DNA of 11,423 bases, from NCBI GenBank assembly GCA_023417285.1, contig JAEZFR010000140.1, forward strand, positions 1 to 11,423, in the 5' to 3' direction. Origin of the DNA: Bacillota bacterium. Lineage in GTDB: Bacteria; Bacillota; Clostridia; Acetivibrionales; DSM-1351. Below are positions 1 to 6,318 of the stretch, one piece after another. The notes beneath the pieces were generated by a model. It was given only the letters and a program-made list of their open reading frames with translations. It was not told where the DNA came from and searched no databases. The translations under genes were made by a program, and so were the position numbers. Every line of letters begins with the position of its first letter. The stretch's first letter is position 1.

Positions 1-991
1 CATGAGCTATACTGGGTATTGACTCACTTTGCTGAGTGCTGACAGGACTCATTAACGCGCCTGTTGCAACAAAGAGTACTCTATTCAGATTTCCCTTTAG
101 AAGCTCATTATAAATATATCCCGCAAATACAGTTGCTGAGCACCCGCAACCACTACCGCCTGCATGCTTATCCTGCTTCTTTGTATCAAACATCATTACA
201 CCGCAATCGTTATAGCAGCTTGCAATATCTAAATCATTCATTTTCAACATTTCTTGGCATATTTGCTTTCCATATAACCCCAAATCCCCAGTTACAATAA
301 GATCATAATAATCTTGAGGCAGCCCCGTATCCGCAAAATGAGCAAAAATTGTTTCGGCTGCCGCAGGTGCCATTGCAGCACCCATATTATTTGCATCACA
401 GATTCCCAAATCCACTATTTTACCAGTAGTAACATGTGTGATATAGGGGCCACTGCCTTGCGCTGCAAGCACTACTGCCCCCGATCCGGTTACAGTCCAC
501 TGAGCTGTAGGGGCTCTTTGGGCGCCCAGTTCAAGAGGAAACCTAAACTGCTTTTCTGCTGAACAAAAATGGCTGGACGTCATACAAACAACATTGTCTG
601 CAAAACCTCCATCAATTAAAATCCCACCTAAGCTCATGGATTCTGCCATTGTTGAGCAAGCACCAAAAAGGCCAAAAAAGGGTATATTTGTTTCTCTCAG
701 TCCATAGGTTGCTGCAATACATTGATTTAGCAAATCTCCACCAAAAACGTACTGTATTTTATTATTAGTTAACTGTGCCTTTTGAACCGCTTTTCCAAAT
801 GCTTCTTTTACAAGCTTGGTTTCAGACTTTTCCCATGTTTTCTCTCCCCAAGCCTCGTCTTCAATAATAATATCAAAGCTCTTTGCAAGTGGTCCTTGTC
901 CTTCTTTAGGTCCAACAATTGCTGCCCCCGCTATAATAGAAGGAGGATTAGAAAACTTTATTGTCTGACTTCCTATATGTTTTTGAGCCAT
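1..991 (-). CDS. spoVAD: Stage V sporulation protein AD (SpoVAD), 3' end cut by window edge
   Basis: SpoVAD is a thiolase-fold protein of the SpoVA channel. It binds dipicolinic acid (Ca-DPA) and is needed for its uptake into the developing spore and release at germination. I translated the frame by hand: 330 residues are visible, beginning MAQKHIGSQTIKF, with no stop before the window ends. The family is about 338 residues, so only about eight codons are missing. Thiolase-like features are a GACSTM segment with Cys112 at the usual nucleophile position, the glycine-rich GSGAVVLAAQG near 169-179, and a Cys/Gly cluster GGSGCGCSA near 288-296. The ATG at 991-989 follows a GGAGG Shine-Dalgarno sequence 9 nt upstream, which fixes the start. 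It lies 23 nt after spoVAC with no promoter or terminator between, so the two are co-transcribed. In relatives spoVAE follows next, outside this window. Confidence 0.95.
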   Translation of the reverse strand, partial: MAQKHIGSQTIKFSNPPSIIAGAAIVGPKEGQGPLAKSFDIIIEDEAWGEKTWEKSETKLVKEAFGKAVQKAQLTNNKIQYVFGGDLLNQCIAATYGLRETNIPFFGLFGACSTMAESMSLGGILIDGGFADNVVCMTSSHFCSAEKQFRFPLELGAQRAPTAQWTVTGSGAVVLAAQGSGPYITHVTTGKIVDLGICDANNMGAAMAPAAAETIFAHFADTGLPQDYYDLIVTGDLGLYGKQICQEMLKMNDLDIASCYNDCGVMMFDTKKQDKHAGGSGCGCSATVFAGYIYNELLKGNLNRVLFVATGALMSPVSTQQSESIPSIAH

Positions 992-1014
992 GTTAATGTT
1001 CCTCCGAAATAGTA

Positions 1015-1461
1015 TTATAGTGATAGCAAATAATATATTATTCCTACAATTATTGATGAGCATATCCCATAAACAATAACAGGTCCCGCTACAACAAACA
1101 TCTTAGCGCCCATACCAAGTATAAAGCCTTCTGACTTGAATTCCATTGCAGGTGAAGCCACAGAGTTCGCAAAACCAGAAATAGGTACAATGGAACCTGC
1201 CCCTGCAAATCTTCCTATTTCGTCATATACGTTAAGCCCAGTTAGAAATGCCCCAAGAAAAATCATTACGATACTTGTAAGACTTGAAACAGTTTCTTTA
1301 TCAAACCCTCTTGCTTTAAAGTAGTTAATCACGAATTGTCCTATTATACAGATTAAACCACCTACAACAAATGCCTTTAAGACATTAATTCCAAGTTTTG
1401 AATTAGGAGAAACGCTTTTTACATAATTTGAATACTCCTCTTTCGTAAAAGTTTTTTTCAT
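1015..1461 (-). CDS. spoVAC: Stage V sporulation protein AC (SpoVAC), membrane channel subunit
   Basis: SpoVAC is an inner-forespore-membrane subunit of the SpoVA complex. In Bacillus it behaves as a mechanosensitive channel involved in Ca-DPA movement. The protein is 148 residues, close to the usual 150. It shows hydrophobic segments at about 26-48 and 60-78 and a paired region at about 112-148, with the conserved NVYDEIGRFAGAGSIVPISG stretch between them (about 82-101). It begins MKKTFTKEEYSNYVKS. The ATG at 1461 follows an AAAGGAAAG Shine-Dalgarno. The gene lies downstream of the sigF terminator and upstream of spoVAD. In B. subtilis the spoVA operon is driven by forespore sigma-G, and a candidate promoter of that type lies just upstream. 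spoVAA and spoVAB, present in Bacillus between sigF and spoVAC, are absent here, as is usual in clostridia. Confidence 0.95.
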   Translation of the reverse strand: MKKTFTKEEYSNYVKSVSPNSKLGINVLKAFVVGGLICIIGQFVINYFKARGFDKETVSSLTSIVMIFLGAFLTGLNVYDEIGRFAGAGSIVPISGFANSVASPAMEFKSEGFILGMGAKMFVVAGPVIVYGICSSIIVGIIYYLLSL

Positions 1462-1503
1462 GTGTTACTTTCCTTTCACATTGAAATTAATCAAGCTGAT
1501 AAT

Positions 1504-1532
1504 TATTATTGATTTTCAAGAAAAAAATATAC
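1504..1532 (-). promoter_or_regulatory. Candidate sigma-G promoter for spoVAC-spoVAD
   Basis: On the minus strand GTATA (1532-1528) and AATAATA (1510-1504) are separated by 17 nt. The sigma-G consensus is roughly GNATR, 17-18 nt, CATNNTA, so the -35 fits and the -10 differs at one base. Transcription would start near 1497, giving a leader of about 35 nt before the spoVAC start. Forespore control of spoVA is established in Bacillus. The surrounding DNA is very AT-rich, so chance matches are possible. The -35 overlaps the U-tract of the sigF terminator. Confidence 0.45.
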
Positions 1533-1567
1533 AAAAAAGTCAGCCATAATTTTTATTGGCTGACTTT
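1533..1567 (-). terminator. Rho-independent terminator of the spoIIA-sigF operon
   Basis: On the minus strand AAAGTCAGCCA (1567-1557) pairs perfectly with TGGCTGACTTT (1546-1536), an 11-bp stem with a 10-nt loop. It is followed by a run of six T (1538-1533), and a second T-rich stretch lies a few bases further on. The left arm is coding: it includes the last four sense codons of sigF, and the sigF TAA falls in the loop. The hairpin should separate the sigF transcript from spoVAC-spoVAD. Confidence 0.9.
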
Positions 1568-2290
1568 AGTCCTAATATCTTGTAATATTTTCTTTTCAAT
1601 TCTGGATACTTGCACTTGGGATATCCCGAGCATTTTGGCAATCTGTACTTGCGTTTTTTCCTTGAAATACCGCAGTATAATTATTTGCCTTTCTCGTTTA
1701 TTGAGAGTATTTAATATCTGCCTAATGGCTATCTTATCTATCAAATCCACTTCTCGTGAATTACTGTCAGCGTCTATCCTATCAATTAATAAGATAGGGG
1801 AATTATCACCATCACCTATTGTACTGTACAACGATTCTGGTGCACAGCCTGCCTCAAGTGCCATTACCAGTTCTTCAGAAGATACCTTGATTTGCTCTGC
1901 AATTTCGCTTATCGATGGTTCTCTGCCTAAATCTTTGCTCATAATCTCTTTTGTAATACGTGCCTTAGAAGAGATTTCCTTGAGAGATCGGCTTACCTTG
2001 ATAATTCCATCATCCCTGATAAATCTTTTTATCTCTCCAATAATCATGGGAACTGCATATGTAGAAAATTTAACATCAAAAGAAGTATCAAACTTGTTGA
2101 TTGCTTTTATAAGTCCAATACAACCAATCTGATATAGGTCGTCAACCTCGTATCCCCTGTTCTGAAAACGCTTAACTATACTCCAAACAAGGCCTACATT
2201 ATTTTCAACAAGCACTGCCTGAGCTTGTTTATCACCTTTTTTTGATTTTGCAATAAGTTCCTTGACAGCTTCGTCGGTCATTTCATACAT
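1553..2290 (-). CDS. sigF: RNA polymerase sigma-F factor, forespore-specific
   Basis: Sigma-F is the first compartment-specific sigma factor of sporulation. It directs RNA polymerase in the forespore after asymmetric division and is held inactive by SpoIIAB. The protein is 245 residues, close to the usual 250-255. It has a region 2 core with DLYQIGCIGLIKAINKFD (about 51-68) and KFSTYAVPMIIGEIKRFIRDDG (about 74-95), then the VSRSLKEIS region 3 motif. Region 4.2 is a helix-turn-helix, TQVQIAKMLGISQVQVSRIE (213-232). Sigma-G is a close paralogue, but the position after spoIIAA-spoIIAB fixes the identity. The ATG at 2290 has only a weak TAGGA Shine-Dalgarno 7 nt upstream. It is separated from spoIIAB by 161 nt, whereas these genes usually abut. 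Its last codons form one arm of the terminator. Confidence 0.96.
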   Translation of the reverse strand: MYEMTDEAVKELIAKSKKGDKQAQAVLVENNVGLVWSIVKRFQNRGYEVDDLYQIGCIGLIKAINKFDTSFDVKFSTYAVPMIIGEIKRFIRDDGIIKVSRSLKEISSKARITKEIMSKDLGREPSISEIAEQIKVSSEELVMALEAGCAPESLYSTIGDGDNSPILLIDRIDADSNSREVDLIDKIAIRQILNTLNKRERQIIILRYFKEKTQVQIAKMLGISQVQVSRIEKKILQDIRTKVSQ

Positions 2291-2345
2291 AGTTTTTTCC
2301 TAAACCCTTTCATTAGTAATATGGCTAGCAAAAACCTTTTATCCT

Positions 2346-2437
2346 AAAGATATTATTGGACTAAATTTATATTTTTATACATATTTTCTTTTATTTTCCA
2401 TATATATGCATAAACAATCGTCACTTTTAATATCTTT
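2346..2437 (-). repeat. Inverted repeat in the spoIIAB-sigF intergenic gap
   Basis: The 161-nt gap (2291-2451) contains a perfect 10-bp inverted repeat, aaagatatta (2346-2355) and taatatcttt (2428-2437), separated by 72 nt. Just outside it atcctaa (2341-2347) also pairs with ttaggat (2452-2458) across the spoIIAB stop codon, with a bulge on one side. No T-tract follows, so it is not a simple terminator. No open frame with a ribosome binding site is apparent in the gap. The gap is strongly AT-rich, so a chance repeat cannot be excluded. Confidence 0.4.
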
Positions 2438-2451
2438 GATACATTGAAAGG

Positions 2452-2877
2452 TTAGGATTTAATCCCACGAAACATTGTTATAGTTGTTCCCTTTTGAGGT
2501 TCAGATTCTACTTTGAATTCATCCATAAAGCTCTCCATCACAGTAAAACCCATTCCCGAGCGCTCCATGTCCGGCTTAGACGTGTAAAGAGGTTGTCTGG
2601 CAAGGTCAATATCTTCTATCCCCTTACCGTTATCGCGAATTGTAATCTCAATGCCATTATCATATAGTTTACAGTTCATATAAACCGTACCTGTCGTATC
2701 CTCATAGCCATGTATTATCGCGTTGGTAACCGCCTCTGATACTGCAGTCTTTATATCTGCAAGTTCTTCAATAGTGGGGTCAAGCTGAGATGCAAAGGCG
2801 GCTGCCACCACTCTAGCAAAGGCCTCATTATTGGATTTGCTCAAAAACTCCAGCTTCATTTCATTAATTAGCTGCAT
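2452..2877 (-). CDS. spoIIAB: Anti-sigma-F factor SpoIIAB (serine protein kinase)
   Basis: SpoIIAB is a GHKL-fold kinase. It holds sigma-F inactive in an ATP-bound complex and phosphorylates SpoIIAA. From the start chosen here it is 141 residues. It shows the N-box VSEAVTNAIIHGY (Glu48, Asn52 for Mg-ATP), the G1 box DNGKGI at 82-87 and the G2 box RSGMGF at 96-101. It begins MQLINEMKLEF, which lines up with MKNEMHLEF of the Bacillus protein. I chose ATG 2877 because GTGAGG sits about 9 nt upstream. An alternative GTG at 2892 would add five residues but has no well-placed Shine-Dalgarno, and its bases form part of the ribosome site of the ATG. It follows spoIIAA by 27 nt. Confidence 0.95.
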   Translation of the reverse strand: MQLINEMKLEFLSKSNNEAFARVVAAAFASQLDPTIEELADIKTAVSEAVTNAIIHGYEDTTGTVYMNCKLYDNGIEITIRDNGKGIEDIDLARQPLYTSKPDMERSGMGFTVMESFMDEFKVESEPQKGTTITMFRGIKS

Positions 2878-2904
2878 TACGTTATTCCTCACTCTCTTGT
2901 TAGT

Positions 2905-3252
2905 TTAGCCACATAGGCCTTCAATAGCCTTATCCAGGCTGCTGTATGCGGGGATTAATTTAAGCACTCCTGACATCTCAAATATCTGAAGTATTTTGGG
3001 GCTTGCATTAATTATTGCTGCTTTTCCACTAAGATTTTGAATGTTTTTATATCTTCCAACAACAACTCCTATTCCAGAGCTGTCCATAAAATTCACATTT
3101 TCAAAATCAAAAATAATATTCTTTACATTTGCCTTGCACAACTCTCCATCAACCTTTTGACGTAGATACTGTGCAGAATGATGATCCATATCACCATAAA
3201 TCATAATTAAAAGGGTTGTCCCCTTTTTAAATAACTTAACGTCCAAGAGCAT
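2905..3252 (-). CDS. spoIIAA: Anti-sigma-F factor antagonist SpoIIAA (STAS domain)
   Basis: SpoIIAA is the anti-anti-sigma factor. In its unphosphorylated form it displaces sigma-F from SpoIIAB; SpoIIAB inactivates it by phosphorylating one serine, and the phosphatase SpoIIE reverses this. The protein is 115 residues, one STAS domain, with the signature FMDSSGIGVVVGRYK at 55-69. Ser58 corresponds to the phosphorylated Ser58 of B. subtilis. The DMDHHSAQYLRQKV segment (21-34) is also conserved. The ATG at 3252 lies only one base after a strong AAAAGGAGG. A TTG two codons later (3246-3244) has the same Shine-Dalgarno at an ideal 7 nt and may be the true start (113 residues). First gene of the spoIIA operon. 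Confidence 0.95.
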   Translation of the reverse strand: MLLDVKLFKKGTTLLIMIYGDMDHHSAQYLRQKVDGELCKANVKNIIFDFENVNFMDSSGIGVVVGRYKNIQNLSGKAAIINASPKILQIFEMSGVLKLIPAYSSLDKAIEGLCG

Positions 3253-3270
3253 TCCTCCTTTTAGAGCATA

Positions 3271-3287
3271 ACGAATACTCTATTCGT
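3271..3287 (-). repeat. Short palindrome over the spoIIA promoter -10 and start site
   Basis: Perfect 7-bp inverted repeat acgaata / tattcgt with a 3-nt centre. It covers most of the sigma-H -10 element and the expected transcription start. No T-tract follows on either strand, so it is unlikely to be a terminator. It could be an operator or a hairpin at the 5' end of the spoIIA message, or may arise by chance from the -10 sequence. Confidence 0.4.
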
Positions 3288-3308
3288 CATTTCCCTAAAT
3301 TTTCCTGC
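3280..3308 (-). promoter_or_regulatory. Sigma-H promoter of the spoIIA operon, overlapping the end of whiA
   Basis: On the minus strand the -35 GCAGGAAAA (3308-3300) and the -10 GACGAATAG (3288-3280) are separated by 11 nt. The sigma-H consensus is RNAGGAWWW, 11-12 nt, RNNGAATWW. The -35 matches fully and the -10 at all but the last position. Transcription would start near 3273, giving a leader of about 20-25 nt before spoIIAA. spoIIA is the classic sigma-H target, activated by phosphorylated Spo0A. The -35 lies inside the last codons of whiA and the -10 spans its stop codon. Confidence 0.8.
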
Positions 3309-4246
3309 TTTTGGATGCGCTCCCTAAGTTTATTTCCAATCTCATCTAGTTTTCTAAGCCTGTGATTCACCCCTGACTTTCCAAGTGGAGGTGCAAGCAT
3401 CTCTCCAAGTTCTTTTAGACTTGCTTCACTATACTCAAGTCTTACCGCAGCTATCTCTGCCAAATTCTCTGGTAAAGTATCAAATCCCATTGTTGTTTGT
3501 ATAAGCCTAATGTTCTCTATTTGTCTCATAGAAGCATTAACAGTCTTCTCAAGATTAGCGGTTTCACAATTGACTATTCGATTAACACTGTTGCGCATTT
3601 CCTTGAGTATTCTAACATTTTCAAGTTCCATCAATGCACCATGGGCTCCAATAATGTTTAAGAAGTCAACTATGTTTTCTCCTTCTTTTATATACACTAC
3701 ATAGCTACCTTTTCTCTTTATTCTCTTCGCATTTATTCCATAGTCTGTTAACAGCTTTATAACCACCTCGGTGCTTACAAAATTGTGTGTTGTTATCTCG
3801 AGATGATAAGTCTTCTCGGGATCACTGATTGACCCACCTGCCAAAAAGGCTGCTCGTAAAAAACTCTTCCTACAGCATATATTCTTTAGGATTGTTTCCT
3901 CGGGAACAAATTCTTCTTCCGAAAACCCGCTTATGCCAAGATCGTATAGAATTTTTTGAGCTCCTTGTATCCCAGCTAAGCTTAAAGTATATGAAATATG
4001 CTTCTTGAGTTTTCTGCTCCTTCTATAGGTAACCCCAGGACACACTGAATAAACCCTCCGAATTGTTGAAAACACTCGTCTTGCAAAAGCAGCATTCTCA
4101 GTTACCATCTTTACGGGCCTAGAATTTTTATCTATTAAAAAAAGATTTTCCGTCAATATAACTCCCAATACTTCAGAACGCATACAGCATGATTCTTTTA
4201 GTTCAATTCTGCATAGTTCATCCTTTACTATTGTAGAAAAAGACAA
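3287..4246 (-). CDS. whiA: DNA-binding protein WhiA
   Basis: WhiA is a DNA-binding protein of Gram-positive bacteria. In Streptomyces it is a sporulation regulator; in Bacillus it affects cell division and chromosome segregation. The protein is 319 residues, the usual length. It begins MSFSTIVKDELCRIE, typical of the family. A degenerate LAGLIDADG-type domain carries RAAFLAGGSI at 131-140, and a C-terminal helix-turn-helix covers about 257-305, including SGVNHRLRKLDEI. The start codon is TTG at 4246, supported by GGGGTGA six nt upstream. It follows the debranching enzyme gene by 17 nt. In most Firmicutes whiA comes directly after yvcK; here the debranching gene lies between. Its 3' end holds the sigma-H promoter of spoIIA. 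Confidence 0.96.
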   Translation of the reverse strand: MSFSTIVKDELCRIELKESCCMRSEVLGVILTENLFLIDKNSRPVKMVTENAAFARRVFSTIRRVYSVCPGVTYRRSRKLKKHISYTLSLAGIQGAQKILYDLGISGFSEEEFVPEETILKNICCRKSFLRAAFLAGGSISDPEKTYHLEITTHNFVSTEVVIKLLTDYGINAKRIKRKGSYVVYIKEGENIVDFLNIIGAHGALMELENVRILKEMRNSVNRIVNCETANLEKTVNASMRQIENIRLIQTTMGFDTLPENLAEIAAVRLEYSEASLKELGEMLAPPLGKSGVNHRLRKLDEIGNKLRERIQKQENLGK

Positions 4247-4263
4247 TCTTGTTCACCCCACAG

Positions 4264-6318
4264 TTATAGTGCTGCGTCCTCTCTAGCAGCTCTTAATATT
4301 TCTGAAACACTCCAAGCTTGTGCAAAACAGCCCCTTGGATAATGTGGCTCATTACCATCAAATATTTCAGATATGCTTTTAAGTCCAGCATCCATGATAT
4401 GATCTTGAAACGGTAATATAAAGTCCTTTGCGAGTTGCCTGGCTTGCTGAGTTTCTCCATTTACCCAAACAAAGGCCTTGATAAAGCGCCCTAATATCCA
4501 GGTCCAAACCGTTCCCTGATGGTATGCTCCGTCTCTTGATAGCATATCACCCTTGTATATCCCTCTATAATTTGTATCATCAATTGGTAGTGTTCTTAGA
4601 CCATATGCGGTATACAAACATTGCCACACTTTTTCTACTACCAATTTGGCTCTTTCTCTGTCTATGACATTATATGAAAGGGCACACGCCAGTATCTGAT
4701 TTGGGCGTATACTAGAATCACAGCCCTCATAATTCACCACATCATATAGGCATTTCTTTTCATCATTCCAGAAAACCTTATTAAATGAATGTTTAGCCTT
4801 CTCAGCTAAGCTCAGATAAATATCTTTCTTACCAAATAAGCTGCTCAGTTTGCTCATTACCATGAGAGCATTATACCACAAGGCATTTATTTCAACAGCC
4901 TTTCCATGTCTGGGTGTGACCACCCAGTTCCCCACCTTTACGTCCATCCAGGTTAGTTGAGTATTCTTGTTCCCGGCAGTTATTAGACAATCCTCTGTCA
5001 TTCCAATATCATAGATAGTACCCTTTATAAACGCTTGGCTAATTTTTTCAAGGCAAGGGTAAATATATTCTCTGATGAATTCTCTATCCTTTGTATAGTC
5101 AAGGTAGCTGTTCACTGCCTCAAAGTACCAAAGAGCGGCATCCACACTGTTATATGCGGGTTTTTCGCCATCGTCTGGAAAAACATTGGGGATTAATCCG
5201 TAATCAACATATTTTGAAAATGTATAGAGTATATCCTTTGCATCCTCAAATCTCCCTGTTGCCAACGTTAAACCCGAAAATGCAATCATTGTATCCCTGC
5301 CCCAGTCAGTGAACCACGGATAGCCTGCTATTATAGTCTTTGATTGGGTTGACTTCCGATTCACAATGAAGTTGTCTGCCGAAAGTACAAGTTCTTTGCA
5401 TAGAGGATCAGTAACTTTTGCTTTTAAAATAAGTTCATTTAGCCTTTTCTCTTCATCATCAAAAACTGTTGCTGCACAAGAAGGATATTCATTTTCAGCT
5501 GAAGCTACAAAGGTAATATTTTTGGTTTCATATGGCTTTAACTCAATTTCAAAAAAGCCTGGAATGAAATGGTCTTCAACATAATCCTGACCTCTTTCAT
5601 GCTCTATATCATAAGTCATTCTATGGAAGTAGCAATCATTGAGTTCACTATAGCTTCCCTCACTGCAATATAACCTTAACTGTACTGGAGACGTCTTGTT
5701 AGCAATAATAACTTCATAAGTATTATTACTGCTTTTTATATTATCCTTGTTTGCGCGATATCCAATTTTCTTATTGAGCACTAGATAATCTCTGTTGCTC
5801 AAATGATGATGATCTCTCATATTTGCCAAAGGAGTAAGCTTTAATATGGTTTTTTGTCCACTATTACGTACTTTATATGAAACAACAGTAGTATTTTTGC
5901 CATACACCATGGATATTTTCTTCTTTATAAATATATCTCGTACACTATATACGAATTCGGGGAGCAACTCGTATGTCATTCTTTGCTGGTGTTCGAAACC
6001 CTTGTTAACATATCCGTCACTTATCTTAAATGAGCTTAAAGACTTAGTTGTTCCATCTTCAAAGCATATATCCTCAAGTACATTTGAAAGCAATACTATT
6101 CTATCCACCGGAGGCTTTAGTGCCGCAACCAATAAAGCATGATATCTTCTATTGTTAGAACATATAGCGGTGAGGGAAGAATATCCACCCAGCCCATTTG
6201 TAAGGAGCCACTCCTTTTCACATCCGTTTTCATATTGTCTCCAATTGTTTTTTCCAAACTCCATATTATACCCCGCCAATACCAATGAAAGTGTCTGTCT
6301 CTTTAATGTGGTTTTCAT
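4264..6318 (-). CDS. Glycogen debranching enzyme, amylo-alpha-1,6-glucosidase family
   Basis: The protein resembles the bacterial/archaeal amylo-alpha-1,6-glucosidase (GDE) family, which hydrolyses alpha-1,6 branch points in glycogen or limit dextrins. Length is 684 residues. The N-terminal domain (about 19-290) contains EKEWLLTNGLGGYSS and NNRRYHALLVAA. The C-terminal (alpha/alpha)6-barrel domain (about 310-680) carries WFTDWGRDTMIAFSGL (335-350), LTWMD (455-459), EINALWYN (476-483), YHQGTVWTW (599-607) and SEIFDG near 650-655. No signal peptide is evident, so it should be cytoplasmic. The ATG at 6318 overlaps the yvcK stop (ATGA), suggesting translational coupling. Family members usually begin near MEFGKNNW, so Met19 (6264) is an alternative start with a weak GGGG site. 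The gene sits between yvcK and whiA, an uncommon place. The exact substrate cannot be told from sequence. Confidence 0.9.
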   Translation of the reverse strand: MKTTLKRQTLSLVLAGYNMEFGKNNWRQYENGCEKEWLLTNGLGGYSSLTAICSNNRRYHALLVAALKPPVDRIVLLSNVLEDICFEDGTTKSLSSFKISDGYVNKGFEHQQRMTYELLPEFVYSVRDIFIKKKISMVYGKNTTVVSYKVRNSGQKTILKLTPLANMRDHHHLSNRDYLVLNKKIGYRANKDNIKSSNNTYEVIIANKTSPVQLRLYCSEGSYSELNDCYFHRMTYDIEHERGQDYVEDHFIPGFFEIELKPYETKNITFVASAENEYPSCAATVFDDEEKRLNELILKAKVTDPLCKELVLSADNFIVNRKSTQSKTIIAGYPWFTDWGRDTMIAFSGLTLATGRFEDAKDILYTFSKYVDYGLIPNVFPDDGEKPAYNSVDAALWYFEAVNSYLDYTKDREFIREYIYPCLEKISQAFIKGTIYDIGMTEDCLITAGNKNTQLTWMDVKVGNWVVTPRHGKAVEINALWYNALMVMSKLSSLFGKKDIYLSLAEKAKHSFNKVFWNDEKKCLYDVVNYEGCDSSIRPNQILACALSYNVIDRERAKLVVEKVWQCLYTAYGLRTLPIDDTNYRGIYKGDMLSRDGAYHQGTVWTWILGRFIKAFVWVNGETQQARQLAKDFILPFQDHIMDAGLKSISEIFDGNEPHYPRGCFAQAWSVSEILRAAREDAAL

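Noticed and set aside
64..562. Two short plus-strand frames at the left end
   Set aside because: They lie opposite spoVAD, which I could translate without interruption for 330 residues.
1509..2132. Plus-strand open frame of 207 codons antisense to sigF
   Set aside because: It lies opposite the well-supported sigF gene, has no recognisable family, and reads as a chance mirror of the conserved coding strand.
2417..2423. Near match to a Spo0A box (TGACGAT) in the spoIIAB-sigF gap
   Set aside because: One mismatch in a 7-base motif is expected by chance in a gap this size, and no partner box is near.
3283..3289. Spo0A box match TGACGAA (minus strand) near spoIIAA
   Set aside because: It overlaps the GAAT of the sigma-H -10, so it is explained by the promoter; an activator site would be expected upstream of the -35, where I found no match in the last part of whiA.
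6265..6271. TATAAT hexamer just before Met19 of the debranching enzyme
   Set aside because: No acceptable -35 at 16-18 nt, and the -10 would lie almost on the alternative start codon.
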